Shown: positions 42,098 through 52,458, counted from the first letter of the stretch. The stretch: DNA of 64,000 nt from Actinokineospora fastidiosa (GCF_014648415.1 NZ_BMRB01000005.1:248001-312000); one strand, 5' to 3'. Numbers and translations are program-made. Notes: a model not told the origin generated them from the letters alone.

Positions 42098-43912
42098 GTG
42101 TCGACCCAGCACGCTGAATTATCATTACCATCCGTAGTTGATCAGCTACTTGACGTCTCCACGTTCGACCGGTTGTCCGGCATGTTGTCGGGCATCCCGT
42201 ATGTGAAAGTCGTGATCGACAAAGTCACGAACAGCATTCATTTCCTCGACGAGGCGGCGCGCCTGCTGCACGTCCAGTACATCGCCAAGCACATTCTCGA
42301 TCTTCCCCCCGGCGAGATCGAACGGATCTTGGACGCGTTCAACCACAGCGTCATGCGCGCGCCGGATCGCCGCTTCTACCTGGCCACCCTTGGCCAGTAC
42401 GAGCGCGGCGGCTCCCCCTTCTACGCGCTGGAGACGACCGAGGTCGACACGATGTCGGCCGACATGGCGCGCGACCTGTACGAGCGGGTACGGCGCAGCG
42501 TCGTCGGCCCGCCGGTGTTCTTCAAGCCCGCGAACCACCTGCAGGAGCGATTCGTCGCGCTAATTCCGCCGGACGAGCTGCCCCGGGTGCACGCCACTGA
42601 ATTGTATGCGTCCTCACCTTTTGTCCCGCTTCGTCCCGGACGCGCCCACGGCCGTTTGCGCGCATTCGGGAGCGAGGCGGAATACCGCGCCGCGGAACCG
42701 CTGCGCTGGTTCGACATCGTCGTCATGGACCGCGTTCCCGAGGACATCCCGAGGGTGTCCGGAATTCTCAACTCCGCGCACACCACGCCGCTGTCGCACA
42801 CGAACATCCTCGCCCGCGGCTGGGACATCCCCAACGCCGTCCAGCTCGGCGTCCTCGACACCATCGCGCGCGACGGGCTCGACGGCGCCTGGGTCGTCTA
42901 CGAGGTCGATCCCGCCCAGCCGTCGGTCCGGCTGAGCCGCGGCGAGCCGCTGCCCGTCGACGCGGGCCCGCCACGTCGGGCGGTGGTGGTGCCGGTGGCC
43001 GACACCGCGCACGACGAGATCGCCCCGCTCGACCGGATCGGCATCGCCGACGCCGTCCGCTACGGCACCAAGGCCGCGCACGTCGGCGAGGTCGCGCGCG
43101 TGCTGCGGGACGGTTCCGACCGGCTGCTCGGCTACTACGAGCGGCCCCGCCCCCCGCGCCCGAACCTGCTGGCCCACCTCGCCCGGCTCCTCGACGAGCC
43201 GCGGCCGGACGCGCTCGCCGACGCCGCGAACCGCCTGCTGCGCGAGACGCTGTCCGTCCCGCCGGGCATCGCGCTGCCGTTCGGGACCGCGAACACCGAC
43301 GATCTGGGCGCCCGCGTCGCCGCGGCGCTCGCCCACCACGTCGGCCCCGGCCCGTACGCGGTGCGCAGCTCGTCCGACGCCGAGGACCTGCCCGGCTTCT
43401 CCGCGGCGGGCATCTACGAGTCGCTGACCGGCGTCGCCGCCGAGGACGTGCCCGCCGCCATCGCCAGGGTGCGGGCGTCGCTGCGCTCCCCGCGCGCGAC
43501 CCGGCTGCGCCGCGAGGCGGGCATCGCCGACGCGCACATGGCCGTGATCGTGCAGCGGCAGGTGCACGGCGACCTCGGCGGCGTCATGGTGACCGCGAAC
43601 CCGGTCCAGCCCGCCGACATCCGCGGCGTGTTCCTCAACATCTCCCCGCGCTCGGTCGAGGACGTCGTCTCCGGCGCGGCCCTGCCGATCGAGCACGTCT
43701 ACAACACGATGGAGGGCGGCGGGCGGACGCTGTCCCTCGGCGCATTCCAGTCCGATGTGGACGACACGGTGAAGCCGCTGCTGGCCCGGCTCGCGCTCGC
43801 GGGCAGGCTGCTGCAGGCGCACTTCGCCGACGGCGACCAGCCGGTGGACGTGGAGTGGGTGGCCGCCGACGGGCGCGCGCACCTGGTCCAGATCAGACCG
43901 TTCGGGGGCTGA
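42098..43912 (+). CDS. PEP-synthase/water-dikinase-like phosphotransferase
   Basis: A 604-residue protein. After an unassigned N-terminal 200 residues, a swivelling phosphohistidine-like domain carries SAHTTPLSHTNILARGWDIPN with His234. The C-terminal part (about 390-604) is the PPDK/PEP-synthase ATP-binding domain: YAVRSSSDAEDLPGFSAAG, VIVQRQVHGDLGGVMVTANP, and the ending VDVEWVAADGRAHLVQIRP. No PEP/pyruvate barrel is present. The His-then-ATP order recalls glucan water dikinases, so it may phosphorylate an unusual acceptor. Two TTA Leu codons occur at codons 8 and 10. GTG start with GGGGAAAGG nine bases upstream. Confidence 0.8.
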   Translation: MSTQHAELSLPSVVDQLLDVSTFDRLSGMLSGIPYVKVVIDKVTNSIHFLDEAARLLHVQYIAKHILDLPPGEIERILDAFNHSVMRAPDRRFYLATLGQYERGGSPFYALETTEVDTMSADMARDLYERVRRSVVGPPVFFKPANHLQERFVALIPPDELPRVHATELYASSPFVPLRPGRAHGRLRAFGSEAEYRAAEPLRWFDIVVMDRVPEDIPRVSGILNSAHTTPLSHTNILARGWDIPNAVQLGVLDTIARDGLDGAWVVYEVDPAQPSVRLSRGEPLPVDAGPPRRAVVVPVADTAHDEIAPLDRIGIADAVRYGTKAAHVGEVARVLRDGSDRLLGYYERPRPPRPNLLAHLARLLDEPRPDALADAANRLLRETLSVPPGIALPFGTANTDDLGARVAAALAHHVGPGPYAVRSSSDAEDLPGFSAAGIYESLTGVAAEDVPAAIARVRASLRSPRATRLRREAGIADAHMAVIVQRQVHGDLGGVMVTANPVQPADIRGVFLNISPRSVEDVVSGAALPIEHVYNTMEGGGRTLSLGAFQSDVDDTVKPLLARLALAGRLLQAHFADGDQPVDVEWVAADGRAHLVQIRPFGG

Positions 43913-43916
43913 GCGC

Positions 43917-45137
43917 ATGCGGTCCACCCGCCTGCGCGGCGACGCCGTCGCGCGCGTGATCCGGGTCAACGCCGGGTTCAACTTCTGCTTCGGGCTGCTC
44001 TGGTGGCTGCCGGTCTTCTACGCCTACCAGCGCGACGCCGGTCTCGCCGACAGCGAGATCTTCGGCATCCAGAGCATCTACTACGTGGCGTTCTGCCTGC
44101 TGGAGATCCCCACCGGCATGCTCGCCGACCGCTTCGACTACCGCCGGTTCCTCGGCGCGGGCGCGGCCGTGCTGCTCGTGGCGAACCTCGTGCCCGTCGC
44201 GTGGCCGACCTACGCGGGGTTCCTGGCGCACTTCCTGCTCATCGCGCTGGCCCGGTCGCTGGTCTCCGGCGCGTGCAGCGCCTACCTGTACGAGTACCTG
44301 GACCGCAGCGGCGCCAAGGAGCGCTACCGCGACGCCGAGGGCAAGGCGCGGTCGGCGAGCCTGGTCGGCCGAGTTGTGTGCTGGCCGTTCGTCGGGCTGC
44401 TCATGCAGGTCGAGCACACCCTGCCGTACTGGCTGAGCGCGGCCAGCGCGGCGGGCGCGTGCTGGCTCGCCCTGCGGCTGCCCGCGCTGCCCGACCCGGT
44501 CCACGGGGCGCTCGGCGGACCGAGGGCCGCGCGGCCGGTGTGGTCGGCGCTGCCGCAGGCCTTCGCCGCGCTGCGCCGCGGCCGCGTCCTGCTGCTGATC
44601 ATGGTGCAGGGGGTCGCGGTCTTCACGCTGGTGCGGGTGTTCCAGGTCAACCTGGCCCAGCCGATCCTCGCCGAGAAGGAGGTGCCGCTCGGGGTCTACG
44701 GCGCGATCTTCGCCGGGATGACGCTGCTGGAGTCGCTGGGCGCGGCGCGCACGGGATGGCTGCGCGGACGGCTGTCCGACCGGACCGCGGTGTTCCTGCT
44801 GACCGTCGCCATGGCAGCGTGCCTCGCGCTGGCCGTGCCTGCCGAAATGGTCGGGACCGTCGCCATCCTCGGCGTGTTCTCGCTGGTCTCCGGGCTGTCC
44901 TACCCGATCCAGCGCACGCTGGTGAACGACGCGATCACCGACTCCCGGCACCGGGCGACGATGCTGTCCGCGGAATCGATCATCGACCGGGCGGTGTGCG
45001 CCCTGGTCGTCCTCGCGCTCGGCGGCTACCTCGACGCCGGGGCGCTGGGCGCGTTCCTGGTGCACACCGCGATCGCCACCGCGGTGCTGATGGCGGTCGT
45101 CGCCGTCGCGCTGCGGCACGTCAGGGGGACCCGATGA
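43917..45137 (+). CDS. Major facilitator superfamily transporter
   Basis: A 406-residue transporter with about 12 helices. The loop 2-3 motif FCLLEIPTGMLADRFDYRRFLGAG is typical of MFS drug or metabolite exporters. It starts four bases after the dikinase-like stop and overlaps the ATP-grasp start by ATGA, so the three genes form one unit. It probably exports the compound made by the two flanking enzymes. Substrate unknown. Confidence 0.9.
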   Translation: MRSTRLRGDAVARVIRVNAGFNFCFGLLWWLPVFYAYQRDAGLADSEIFGIQSIYYVAFCLLEIPTGMLADRFDYRRFLGAGAAVLLVANLVPVAWPTYAGFLAHFLLIALARSLVSGACSAYLYEYLDRSGAKERYRDAEGKARSASLVGRVVCWPFVGLLMQVEHTLPYWLSAASAAGACWLALRLPALPDPVHGALGGPRAARPVWSALPQAFAALRRGRVLLLIMVQGVAVFTLVRVFQVNLAQPILAEKEVPLGVYGAIFAGMTLLESLGAARTGWLRGRLSDRTAVFLLTVAMAACLALAVPAEMVGTVAILGVFSLVSGLSYPIQRTLVNDAITDSRHRATMLSAESIIDRAVCALVVLALGGYLDAGALGAFLVHTAIATAVLMAVVAVALRHVRGTR

Positions 45138-46372
45138 GCACCCCGATGATCGCCATCGCCGACCCGTACTCCTCCGCGCACCGGATCGCCCCGGCGTTCC
45201 GCGCCCGGGGCGTGCGGGCGATCGCGCTGCGCACCGCGTTCACCCTGCCCGACACCGCGCGGTCCACTTGGGACCCCGGGCAGTTCGACCACATCATCGA
45301 CGCCACCGCGCCGCTGGAGCGGGTGCGCGAGCGGCTGGCCGCGCTGCACCCCATCCGCATCCTGCCGGGCAGCGAGACCGGCGTGCGCATCGCCGACGAG
45401 CTGACCAGCGCGCTGCTGCCGGAGACCGGCAACGTCGCCGCGCTGGCCGCCGCCCGCCACGACAAGTGGCAGACCGGGCTGGCCGTCATCGACGCGGGCC
45501 TGCCCGCGCTGGCGCAGCTCGCCACGTCCGACGCCGACGAGCTCGCCCGCTGGCGCACGGCCAACGGCCTCGACGGCGAGCCGATCGTCCTCAAACCCGT
45601 GCACAGCGCGGGCGCGGACAGCGTCCACCTGGTCGCCCCGCACGCCGACCCGCGGCCGACGTTCGCCAGCATCCTCGGCGGGCGCAACCGGATGGGCCGC
45701 CGCGACGACGTCGTCCTCGCCCAGGAGTTCGCCCGCGGCGTCGAGTACGCCGTGGACACCTACTCCGCCGACGGCGCGCACGCGGTGGTCATGGTCAGCG
45801 TCTACACCAAGCACGCCGTGGGCGACCGGCTCGGCATCTACGAGTCCGTGCGGTGCCTGCCCCACGACGCGCCGGAGACCGCCGAGCTGGCCGACTACGT
45901 GCGCGCCGTCCTCGACGTCGTCGGGCTGCGCAACGGCAGCGCGCACGTCGAGGTCATGCGCACCGCGCGGGGACCGCGCCTGATCGAGGTCAACGCCCGC
46001 ACCGCGGGCAACCCGCTGCCGGAGATGACCAGGCTGGCCACCGGCGCCGACCAGATCGACCACTGCGTCCGCCACGTCGTGGACGGCGTGGCCGGGCCCC
46101 GCGACTACCGCATGGACCGGCACGTGACCGCGGCGTTCCTCTCCAGCCCCCGCACGGGCGTCGTGGCCGATGCCGGGCCGCTGGAGGCGCTGGCCGACCT
46201 GCGCACGTGCGTGGGCATGCACCTCACGGCACGCTCCGGCGAGCGCGTCGACCGCACGGTCGACGTGTTCACCAGCATCGGCCGCGTGCTGCTCGCGGGC
46301 GACGACCCGGACGCGGTCGCCGCCGACTACGCGCGGGTGCGCGCTGCCGAGCGGCGACTCGTGGTCGGCTAG
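45134..46372 (+). CDS. ATP-grasp ligase
   Basis: A 412-residue ATP-grasp enzyme of the amino-acid/carboxylate ligase type. The nucleotide-lysine strand [18 protein letters not shown], the substrate loop [19 protein letters not shown] and the Mg site [19 protein letters not shown] are complete. Such enzymes (BacD-like) join amino acids or carboxylates through an acyl phosphate. With the dikinase-like enzyme and exporter, it suggests a short pathway to a small secreted molecule. The stop shares CTAG with dxs. Confidence 0.88.
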   Translation: MSTPMIAIADPYSSAHRIAPAFRARGVRAIALRTAFTLPDTARSTWDPGQFDHIIDATAPLERVRERLAALHPIRILPGSETGVRIADELTSALLPETGNVAALAAARHDKWQTGLAVIDAGLPALAQLATSDADELARWRTANGLDGEPIVLKPVHSAGADSVHLVAPHADPRPTFASILGGRNRMGRRDDVVLAQEFARGVEYAVDTYSADGAHAVVMVSVYTKHAVGDRLGIYESVRCLPHDAPETAELADYVRAVLDVVGLRNGSAHVEVMRTARGPRLIEVNARTAGNPLPEMTRLATGADQIDHCVRHVVDGVAGPRDYRMDRHVTAAFLSSPRTGVVADAGPLEALADLRTCVGMHLTARSGERVDRTVDVFTSIGRVLLAGDDPDAVAADYARVRAAERRLVVG

Positions 46373-48285
46373 TGGAGGCGTTCGTGCGCGGCCTGGTCCG
46401 CCGAGCCGCGCACGATCAGGTCCGACGCCCACCCGGTCACCCGGCGCGCCACGTCCTGGGCGGTCAGGCCGATCCGGGACAGCACCTCGTCGCGGGTGCC
46501 CTGCTCGTGGAAGGCGTTCGGGATGCCGAGGTCGCGCAGCGGGACGTCCACATCGGAGTCGCGCAGCAGCGCGGCGAGCGACCAGCCGAAGCCGCCGTGG
46601 CGGCCGCAGTCCTCGACGGTGACGACCAGCTTGTGCTCGGCGGCCAGCCCGGCCAGCTCGACCGGGGCCGGGGTCACCCAGCGCGGGTCGACGACCGTCA
46701 CGCCGATGCCCTCGGCGGCCAGCCGGTCGGCGGCGGCCATGCCCAGCCCGGCGAACGAGCCGACGGTCACCAGCAGCACGTCCTTGCTCTCGCCCGGCTC
46801 GCGCAGGATGTCCACCGACCCGCGCCGCGCCACGGCGGGGATGTCGTCGGCGACGGCGGCCTTCGGGAAGCGCAGCACCGACGGCCCGTCGTCGATCGCC
46901 ACGGCCTCGCGCAGCTCCGCGCGCAGCGTGGCGGCGTCGCGCGGGGCGGCGATGCGGATGCCCGGGATCATGCCCAGCATCGACAGGTCCCACATGCCGT
47001 GGTGGCTCGCGCCGTCCGGGCCGGTGATGCCCGCGCGGTCCAGCACGACGGTGACCGGGAGCCGGTGCAGGGCCACGTCCATCAGCATCTGGTCGAAGGC
47101 GCGGTTGAGGAACGTCGAGTAGATCGCCACGACCGGGTGCAGCCCGGCCATCGCCAGCCCGGCCGCGGAGGTGACCGCGTGCTGCTCGGCGATGCCCACG
47201 TCGAAGCAGCGCTCGGGAAAGCGCTCGGCGAACGGCGCCAGCCCGGTGGAGCGCAGCATCGCCGCGGTGATCGCCACGACCTCGGGCCGCTCGGCGCCGA
47301 CCTCGGCCAGCTCGTCGGCGAACACGTGCGTCCACGTGGTGCCCCTGGTCTTGCGCGGGGCGCCGGTGTCGGGGTCGATGGGGTCGGTTTGGTGCATCTG
47401 GTCGTACTCGTCGTTCTCGGCGAGCGGGTAGCCGTTGCCCTTGCGGGTCACGGCGTGCACCAGCACCGGGCCGCCGAAGTCGCGGGCGCGGCGCAGCGCG
47501 GACTCCATCGCCTCGATGTCGTGCCCGTCGACCGGGCCGAGGTACTTCAGGCCCAGGTCCTCGAACAGCACCTGCGGGCTCAGCGCGTCCTTGATCCCGC
47601 GCTTGGCCGCGTGCAGCGCGGCGTAGATCGGCTTGCCGACGACGGGCGTGCCCTGCAGCACCCGCTTGCCGCCCTCCAGCGCGCGCTCGTAGCCGGGACG
47701 CAGGCGCAGCGTGGTCAGGTGGTCGGCCAGGCCGCCGATGGTCGGCGAGTAGGAGCGGCCGTTGTCGTTGACGACGATGACGACGCTGCGCTCGCGGCCC
47801 GCGGCGATGTTGTTCAGCGCCTCCCAGCACATGCCGCCGGTGAGCGCGCCGTCGCCGACCACGGCCACCACGGTGCGCTGCTCGCCGCGCAGCTCGAACG
47901 CCTTGGCCATGCCATCGGCGTAGGACAGCGCGGTGGAGGCGTGGCTGTTCTCGACGAGGTCGTGCTCGCTCTCGGCGCGGCACGGGTAGCCGGACACGCC
48001 GCCCTGCTGGCGCAGGTCGTCGAAGGCCGTGCGGCGGCCGGTGAGGATCTTGTGCACGTAGCCCTGGTGGCCGACGTCATAGATGATCGGGTCGCGCGGG
48101 GAGTCGAACACCCGGTGCAGCGCGATCGTCAGCTCCACCACGCCCAGGTTCGGTCCGAGATGACCACCCACCCGGGTGACCTTGTCGACCAGGAACGAGC
48201 GGATCTCGACGGCCAGCCGGTCCAGCTCCTCGTGGGTGAACCGCCGCAGGTCGGCCGGTCCGTGCACGGTGTCCAGCAGCGTCAC
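46369..48285 (-). CDS. dxs: 1-deoxy-D-xylulose-5-phosphate synthase
   Basis: A 638-residue thiamine-diphosphate enzyme that starts the MEP isoprenoid pathway. [36 protein letters not shown], the ThDP/Mg motif [22 protein letters not shown] and the C-terminal transketolase blocks [17 protein letters not shown] and [14 protein letters not shown] are all present. Full length for the family. GTG start. Corresponds to dxs1 (Rv2682c). Confidence 0.96.
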   Translation of the reverse strand: MTLLDTVHGPADLRRFTHEELDRLAVEIRSFLVDKVTRVGGHLGPNLGVVELTIALHRVFDSPRDPIIYDVGHQGYVHKILTGRRTAFDDLRQQGGVSGYPCRAESEHDLVENSHASTALSYADGMAKAFELRGEQRTVVAVVGDGALTGGMCWEALNNIAAGRERSVVIVVNDNGRSYSPTIGGLADHLTTLRLRPGYERALEGGKRVLQGTPVVGKPIYAALHAAKRGIKDALSPQVLFEDLGLKYLGPVDGHDIEAMESALRRARDFGGPVLVHAVTRKGNGYPLAENDEYDQMHQTDPIDPDTGAPRKTRGTTWTHVFADELAEVGAERPEVVAITAAMLRSTGLAPFAERFPERCFDVGIAEQHAVTSAAGLAMAGLHPVVAIYSTFLNRAFDQMLMDVALHRLPVTVVLDRAGITGPDGASHHGMWDLSMLGMIPGIRIAAPRDAATLRAELREAVAIDDGPSVLRFPKAAVADDIPAVARRGSVDILREPGESKDVLLVTVGSFAGLGMAAADRLAAEGIGVTVVDPRWVTPAPVELAGLAAEHKLVVTVEDCGRHGGFGWSLAALLRDSDVDVPLRDLGIPNAFHEQGTRDEVLSRIGLTAQDVARRVTGWASDLIVRGSADQAAHERLH

Positions 48286-48440
48286 CGAGTCGTCACCTCG
48301 TCTTTCGCGCGTTCGAGCGGTCGTCCGGTCAGTCTACGAGTGCGCCGTCTTGGCGTGCCGGGCCGTCACACACGATCACCGGACGCCGATTGCTCCCGTT
48401 GGGTATGGTTTGCCCGCACGTGAGGGGGAAGGGTTTGCCG

Positions 48441-49292
48441 GTGGGGGACGAGCAGGTGTCCGAGCCGAAGATGGCGATGGACGAGGCCGAGCTGAACCGT
48501 CTGACCAAGCAGGTCGGCCGCGCGATGGTCGCCGTCGCCGGTCCGCGCTGGCAGAAGGTGCGCGCGGAGTACCGCTCCGTCGGCCGCCACGTCGAGGTCG
48601 ACCTGATCGTGACCGGCGCGGACGGCGAGCCGGTGTCCGTGCGCCCGCCGACGGAGATGGTCGAGGGCCTGCGCACGCTGCGCGGCGGCATGTACCGCCC
48701 CGGACGCGGCACCTGGATCTCCGCGGTCTACGAGATCGAGCCGCCCGGCGACTACACGGTGGAGTTCGAGCCCGACGTCGAGCCGACGTGGCGCAGGGTC
48801 CCGCCGCCGATCGGCTTCATCGACGAGCTGCGCTTCTTCCCCCGTGAGGATTCCCACATCCCGAACTGGCTCCGCGAGCGCGTGACGCCGCCCGGACCGG
48901 TGCCGCCCCAGGGCCCCGTGCCGCCCCGGCCCGGTCCCCCGCCTCCGGGCGCCCCGATGCCGCATCCCGGTCCTCCGCAGCCCAACCAGGGACCCCCGCC
49001 GCCCGGACAGCCGCACCCCGGCCCCGGACACCCGGGACAGCCCGGTCCGCACCACCCCGGCCCCCAGCATCCCGGCCACGGCCAGCCGCCCGGTCCGCAC
49101 CAGCCCCACCCAGGCCAGCCCGGCCCCTGGCCGCCCGGTCCCGGCCAGCCCGGCCCGATGCCGCCGCGCGGCCCCGTGCCGCCCCCCGGCGGCCCGCAGG
49201 GCCCGCCCGCGCCGCCGCAGGGCCCGCCCACGCCGCCGTGGGGCACGCCGGGCCAGCCGTCCCCGCCTGGCTGGACCCCGCCCGCGCGCTAG
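48441..49292 (+). CDS. YezG-like immunity-type domain with long Pro/Gly tail
   Basis: A 283-residue protein. Residues about 10-150 contain a domain resembling YezG-type antitoxin/immunity proteins: AEYRSVGRHVEVDLIVTG, LRTLRGGMYRPGRGTWISAVY, YTVEFEPDVEPTWRR and DELRFFPREDSHIPNWLRE. The remaining 130 residues are almost wholly Pro, Gly, His and Gln and likely disordered. No toxin partner is adjacent. AGGGGGAAGGG upstream supports GTG 48441; GTG 48420 is an alternative. TATGGT (48404-48409) may be the -10. The stop shares CTAG with trmA. Confidence 0.7.
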   Translation: MGDEQVSEPKMAMDEAELNRLTKQVGRAMVAVAGPRWQKVRAEYRSVGRHVEVDLIVTGADGEPVSVRPPTEMVEGLRTLRGGMYRPGRGTWISAVYEIEPPGDYTVEFEPDVEPTWRRVPPPIGFIDELRFFPREDSHIPNWLRERVTPPGPVPPQGPVPPRPGPPPPGAPMPHPGPPQPNQGPPPPGQPHPGPGHPGQPGPHHPGPQHPGHGQPPGPHQPHPGQPGPWPPGPGQPGPMPPRGPVPPPGGPQGPPAPPQGPPTPPWGTPGQPSPPGWTPPAR

Positions 49293-50458
49293 CGGCTGAA
49301 CAGCGCCACGCACTCCACGTGGTGCGTCATGGGGAACGCGTCGAAGGCGCGCAGTGCGCGCAGCTCGTAGCCGTGGCCCGCGAACAGCGCCACGTCCCTG
49401 GCCAAGGCGGCCGGGTCGCACGCGACGTACACCACGCGGGCGGGGCAGCGCGCCGCGATCGCGTCCACGACCGCCGAGCCCGCGCCCTTGCGCGGCGGGT
49501 CGAGGACGACCACGTCCGGGTCGGGCAGCGCCTCGGCCGCCAGCACGTCCTCCACCTTGCCCGCGAACACCCGCACCGCGGGCAGGTCAGCCAGGTTCTC
49601 CGCGCCGCGCTCGGCCGCCGAGCGGTCGGACTCGACCGCCACCACGGAGCCGTCCGGCCCGGCCTGCTCCGCCAGCACCGCGGCGAACAGGCCCGCGCCC
49701 GCGTACAGGTCCCAAGCGCAGCCGCCGGACGGAGTGGCGGCCCACTGGCCGACGACCTCGGCCAGGATGTCGGCGGCGTCCGGGTGCACCTGCCAGAACC
49801 CGTGCGCGTCGATGCGCCAGTCCCGCCTCGCCGCGCGTTCCACCGCCTCGGACGAGCCCAGCACGCGCGAGCCGGACGCGATGTGCGTGCGGCCCGTGGA
49901 GTCCACCGAGACCGCCACCTCGGCGCCCGGCGTCCACGTGCGGGTCACGACCTCGTCGACCGTCCCCGGGGCGGCGATCACGCAGTACGACACCGGGATG
50001 ACCCGGTGGCTGCGGTGCGCGCGGAACCCCACCCGCCCCTGGCGGTCCACCGCCATCCGCGCCCGGGTCCGCCAGTCGCCCAGCCCGCCCGGCAGCTCCT
50101 CCACCTCGACCGGCCACTCGACCTTGGCCAGCCGCGACAGCTGCTCCGCGACGACCGCGGCCTTCAACGCGCGCTGCGTCGGGCCGTCCGCGTGCTGCCA
50201 GTCGCAGCCCCCGCACCCGCCCGGCACGGCGTACCCGCACGGCGGCGTGACCCGGCCCGGCGCCGCCGACAGCACCTCGACGGCGTCGCCCCGGCAGAAC
50301 GACCCGCCCTTGTCCTCGGTGATCGCCACGACGACCCGCTCGCCCGGCAGCGCGTGCCGGACGAACACCACCCGGCCCTCCACCCGCGCGACGCAGTGCC
50401 CGCCGTGGGCGACCGCGCCCACCTCGGCCTCGACGCGCCTGCCGGTCCAGTCGGTCAC
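49289..50458 (-). CDS. TrmA/RumA-type SAM-dependent RNA methyltransferase
   Basis: A 389-residue RNA uridine C5-methyltransferase. An N-terminal TRAM-like beta domain, the iron-sulfur Cys cluster PPCGYAVPGGCGGCDWQH, SAM motif CAWDLYAGAGLFAAVLAEQ, VVVLDPPRKGAGS, and catalytic Cys in VVYVACDPAALARDV are present. Corresponds to Rv2689c. Overlaps the permease gene upstream (GTGA) and so is coupled to it. The target (tRNA or rRNA) is undetermined. Confidence 0.92.
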   Translation of the reverse strand: MTDWTGRRVEAEVGAVAHGGHCVARVEGRVVFVRHALPGERVVVAITEDKGGSFCRGDAVEVLSAAPGRVTPPCGYAVPGGCGGCDWQHADGPTQRALKAAVVAEQLSRLAKVEWPVEVEELPGGLGDWRTRARMAVDRQGRVGFRAHRSHRVIPVSYCVIAAPGTVDEVVTRTWTPGAEVAVSVDSTGRTHIASGSRVLGSSEAVERAARRDWRIDAHGFWQVHPDAADILAEVVGQWAATPSGGCAWDLYAGAGLFAAVLAEQAGPDGSVVAVESDRSAAERGAENLADLPAVRVFAGKVEDVLAAEALPDPDVVVLDPPRKGAGSAVVDAIAARCPARVVYVACDPAALARDVALFAGHGYELRALRAFDAFPMTHHVECVALFSR

Positions 50459-52458
50459 TTGCGCTCCTCATCACCGGTGAGCCCGCGCCGGACGGCGCCG
50501 GGGGTCACGCTGTCCCATTCGGGCACCTTGCTCGACGACGCCAGCTGCCACGGCACGCTCGTCACCATCACCCCGGGCTGGAACAGCAGCCTGCCCTTGA
50601 GCCGCAGCGCGCTCTGGTTGTGCAGGAACTGCTCCCACCAGTGCCCGACCACATACTCCGGGATGAACACCGTCACCACATCACGCGGGTTGTCCGTGCG
50701 CACGCGGCGCACGTAGTCCAGCACCGGCTTGGTGATCTCCCGGTACGGCGACTCGATCACCTTGAGCGGGACGGTGAAGTCCTCCTTGTCCCATTCGGCC
50801 ACCAGCCTGCGCGTGTCCAGGTCGTCCACGTTGACCGTGACGGCCTCCAGCACGTCCGGCCGCGTCGCCCGCGCGTACGCCAGGGCGCGCTTGGTGGGCA
50901 GGTGCAGTTTGGACACCAGCACGATCGCGTGCACCCGCGACGGCAGCACCGACGGCCGCTGGGCCTCCGCCTTGTCCAGCTCGTCGCTGACCCGGTCGTA
51001 GTGGCGGCGGATGGCGGTCATCAGCGCGTACAGCGCCGTCATCGCCACGATCGCGATCCACGCGCCCGCCATGAACTTGGTGATCAGCACGACGATCAGC
51101 ACGGACGCGGTCATGAACAGCCCGAACGCGTTAATCGCCTGCGAGCGCCGCATCCGCCGCCGCTTGGCGGGGTCGTCCTCGGTGGACAGCAGCCGGTTCC
51201 AGTGCCGGATCATGCCGGTCTGGCTCATGGTGAACGAGACGAACACGCCCACGATGTAGAGCTGGATGAGCTTGGTGACCTCGGCGTCGAACGCCACGAC
51301 CAGGATGATCGCGAACCCGGCCAGGCCGACGATGCCGTTGGAGAAGGCCAGCCGGTCGCCCCGGGTGTGCAGCTGGCGGGGCAGGTAGCGGTCCTGGGCC
51401 AGGATCGAGCCCAGCACCGGGAAGCCGTTGAACGCGGTGTTGGCCGCGAGCACGAGGATGAGCGCGGTCACCACGGTCACGAAGAAGAACCCGGGCCGGA
51501 AGTCGCTGAACACCGCGTCGGCGATCTGGGCGACCATCGTCTTCTGCTCGTAGCCCTCGGGCGCGCCGATGAGCTGGGTCTCCGGGTGCTCGGCGACCTT
51601 CACCCCGGTGAACTGCGCCAGGACGATCAGCCCCATCAGCATGGTGACGGCGATCAGCCCCATGGCCAGCAGCGTGCTCGCCGCGTTGCGCGACTTCGGC
51701 TTCCGGAACGCGGGCACGCCGTTGCTGATCGCCTCGACGCCCGTCAGCGCAGCGCAGCCGGAGGAGAAGGCGCGCAGCACGAGGAAGGCCAGGAGCAGGC
51801 CGGTCAGCTCGCCGTGGTCGGCCCGGATGCCGAACCCGGCGCTCTCGGCGGGCATCTCCTCCCCGACGACCAGCGCCCGGTACAGCCCGAAGCCGATCAT
51901 GCCCAGGATGCCGACCATGAACGCGTAGGTCGGGATGGCGAACGCCGTCCCCGACTCGCGGATGCCGCGCAGGTTGACCGCGGTCAGCAGCACGATCGCG
52001 GCGACGGCGAACTCGACCTTGTGCGTGGCCACGAACGGCACGGCCGAGCCGATGGTGGCCGCCGCCGACGCGATCGACACGGCCACGGTGAGCACGTAGT
52101 CCACCAACAGCGCGCTGGCCACCGTCAGCCCGGCCTGCCTGCCCAGGTTGACCGTGGTGACCTCGTAGTCGCCCCCGCCGGACGGGTAGGCGTGCACGTT
52201 CTGGCGGTAGCTGGCCACCACCGCGAGCATCACGACCGCGACCACGATCCCCACCCAGGGCGCGAACGTGTACGCCGACAGACCCGCGACCGAGAGCATC
52301 AGGAAGATCTCCTCGGGCGCGTACGCCACCGAGGACATCGCGTCGGAGGCGAACACCGGCAGGGCGATGCGCTTGGGCAGCAGCGTGTGGGCCAGCCGGT
52401 CGCTGCGGAATGGCCGTCCGACGAGCAGCCGTTTCGCCGCCGTGGAGAACTTGGACAC
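50455..52458 (-). CDS. APC superfamily permease with C-terminal cytoplasmic domain
   Basis: A 667-residue transporter with 12 membrane helices. FASDAMSSVAYAPEEIFLML, YPSGGGDYEVTTVNLG and SGCAALTGVEAISNGVPAF are typical of this APC/KUP-like group. A large soluble C-terminal domain (about 480-640) begins with HAIVLVSKLHLPTKRALAYA. It lies next to the two TrkA genes as in M. tuberculosis (Rv2690c), suggesting a role in potassium or amino-acid transport. I chose GTG 52458 (SKFSTAAKR). Confidence 0.9.
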   Translation of the reverse strand: MSKFSTAAKRLLVGRPFRSDRLAHTLLPKRIALPVFASDAMSSVAYAPEEIFLMLSVAGLSAYTFAPWVGIVVAVVMLAVVASYRQNVHAYPSGGGDYEVTTVNLGRQAGLTVASALLVDYVLTVAVSIASAAATIGSAVPFVATHKVEFAVAAIVLLTAVNLRGIRESGTAFAIPTYAFMVGILGMIGFGLYRALVVGEEMPAESAGFGIRADHGELTGLLLAFLVLRAFSSGCAALTGVEAISNGVPAFRKPKSRNAASTLLAMGLIAVTMLMGLIVLAQFTGVKVAEHPETQLIGAPEGYEQKTMVAQIADAVFSDFRPGFFFVTVVTALILVLAANTAFNGFPVLGSILAQDRYLPRQLHTRGDRLAFSNGIVGLAGFAIILVVAFDAEVTKLIQLYIVGVFVSFTMSQTGMIRHWNRLLSTEDDPAKRRRMRRSQAINAFGLFMTASVLIVVLITKFMAGAWIAIVAMTALYALMTAIRRHYDRVSDELDKAEAQRPSVLPSRVHAIVLVSKLHLPTKRALAYARATRPDVLEAVTVNVDDLDTRRLVAEWDKEDFTVPLKVIESPYREITKPVLDYVRRVRTDNPRDVVTVFIPEYVVGHWWEQFLHNQSALRLKGRLLFQPGVMVTSVPWQLASSSKVPEWDSVTPGAVRRGLTGDEERK

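Noticed and set aside
48752-49246. A collagen-like Gly-rich frame on the minus strand
   Set aside because: It is the complement of the Pro-rich tail of the plus-strand gene and has no start context.
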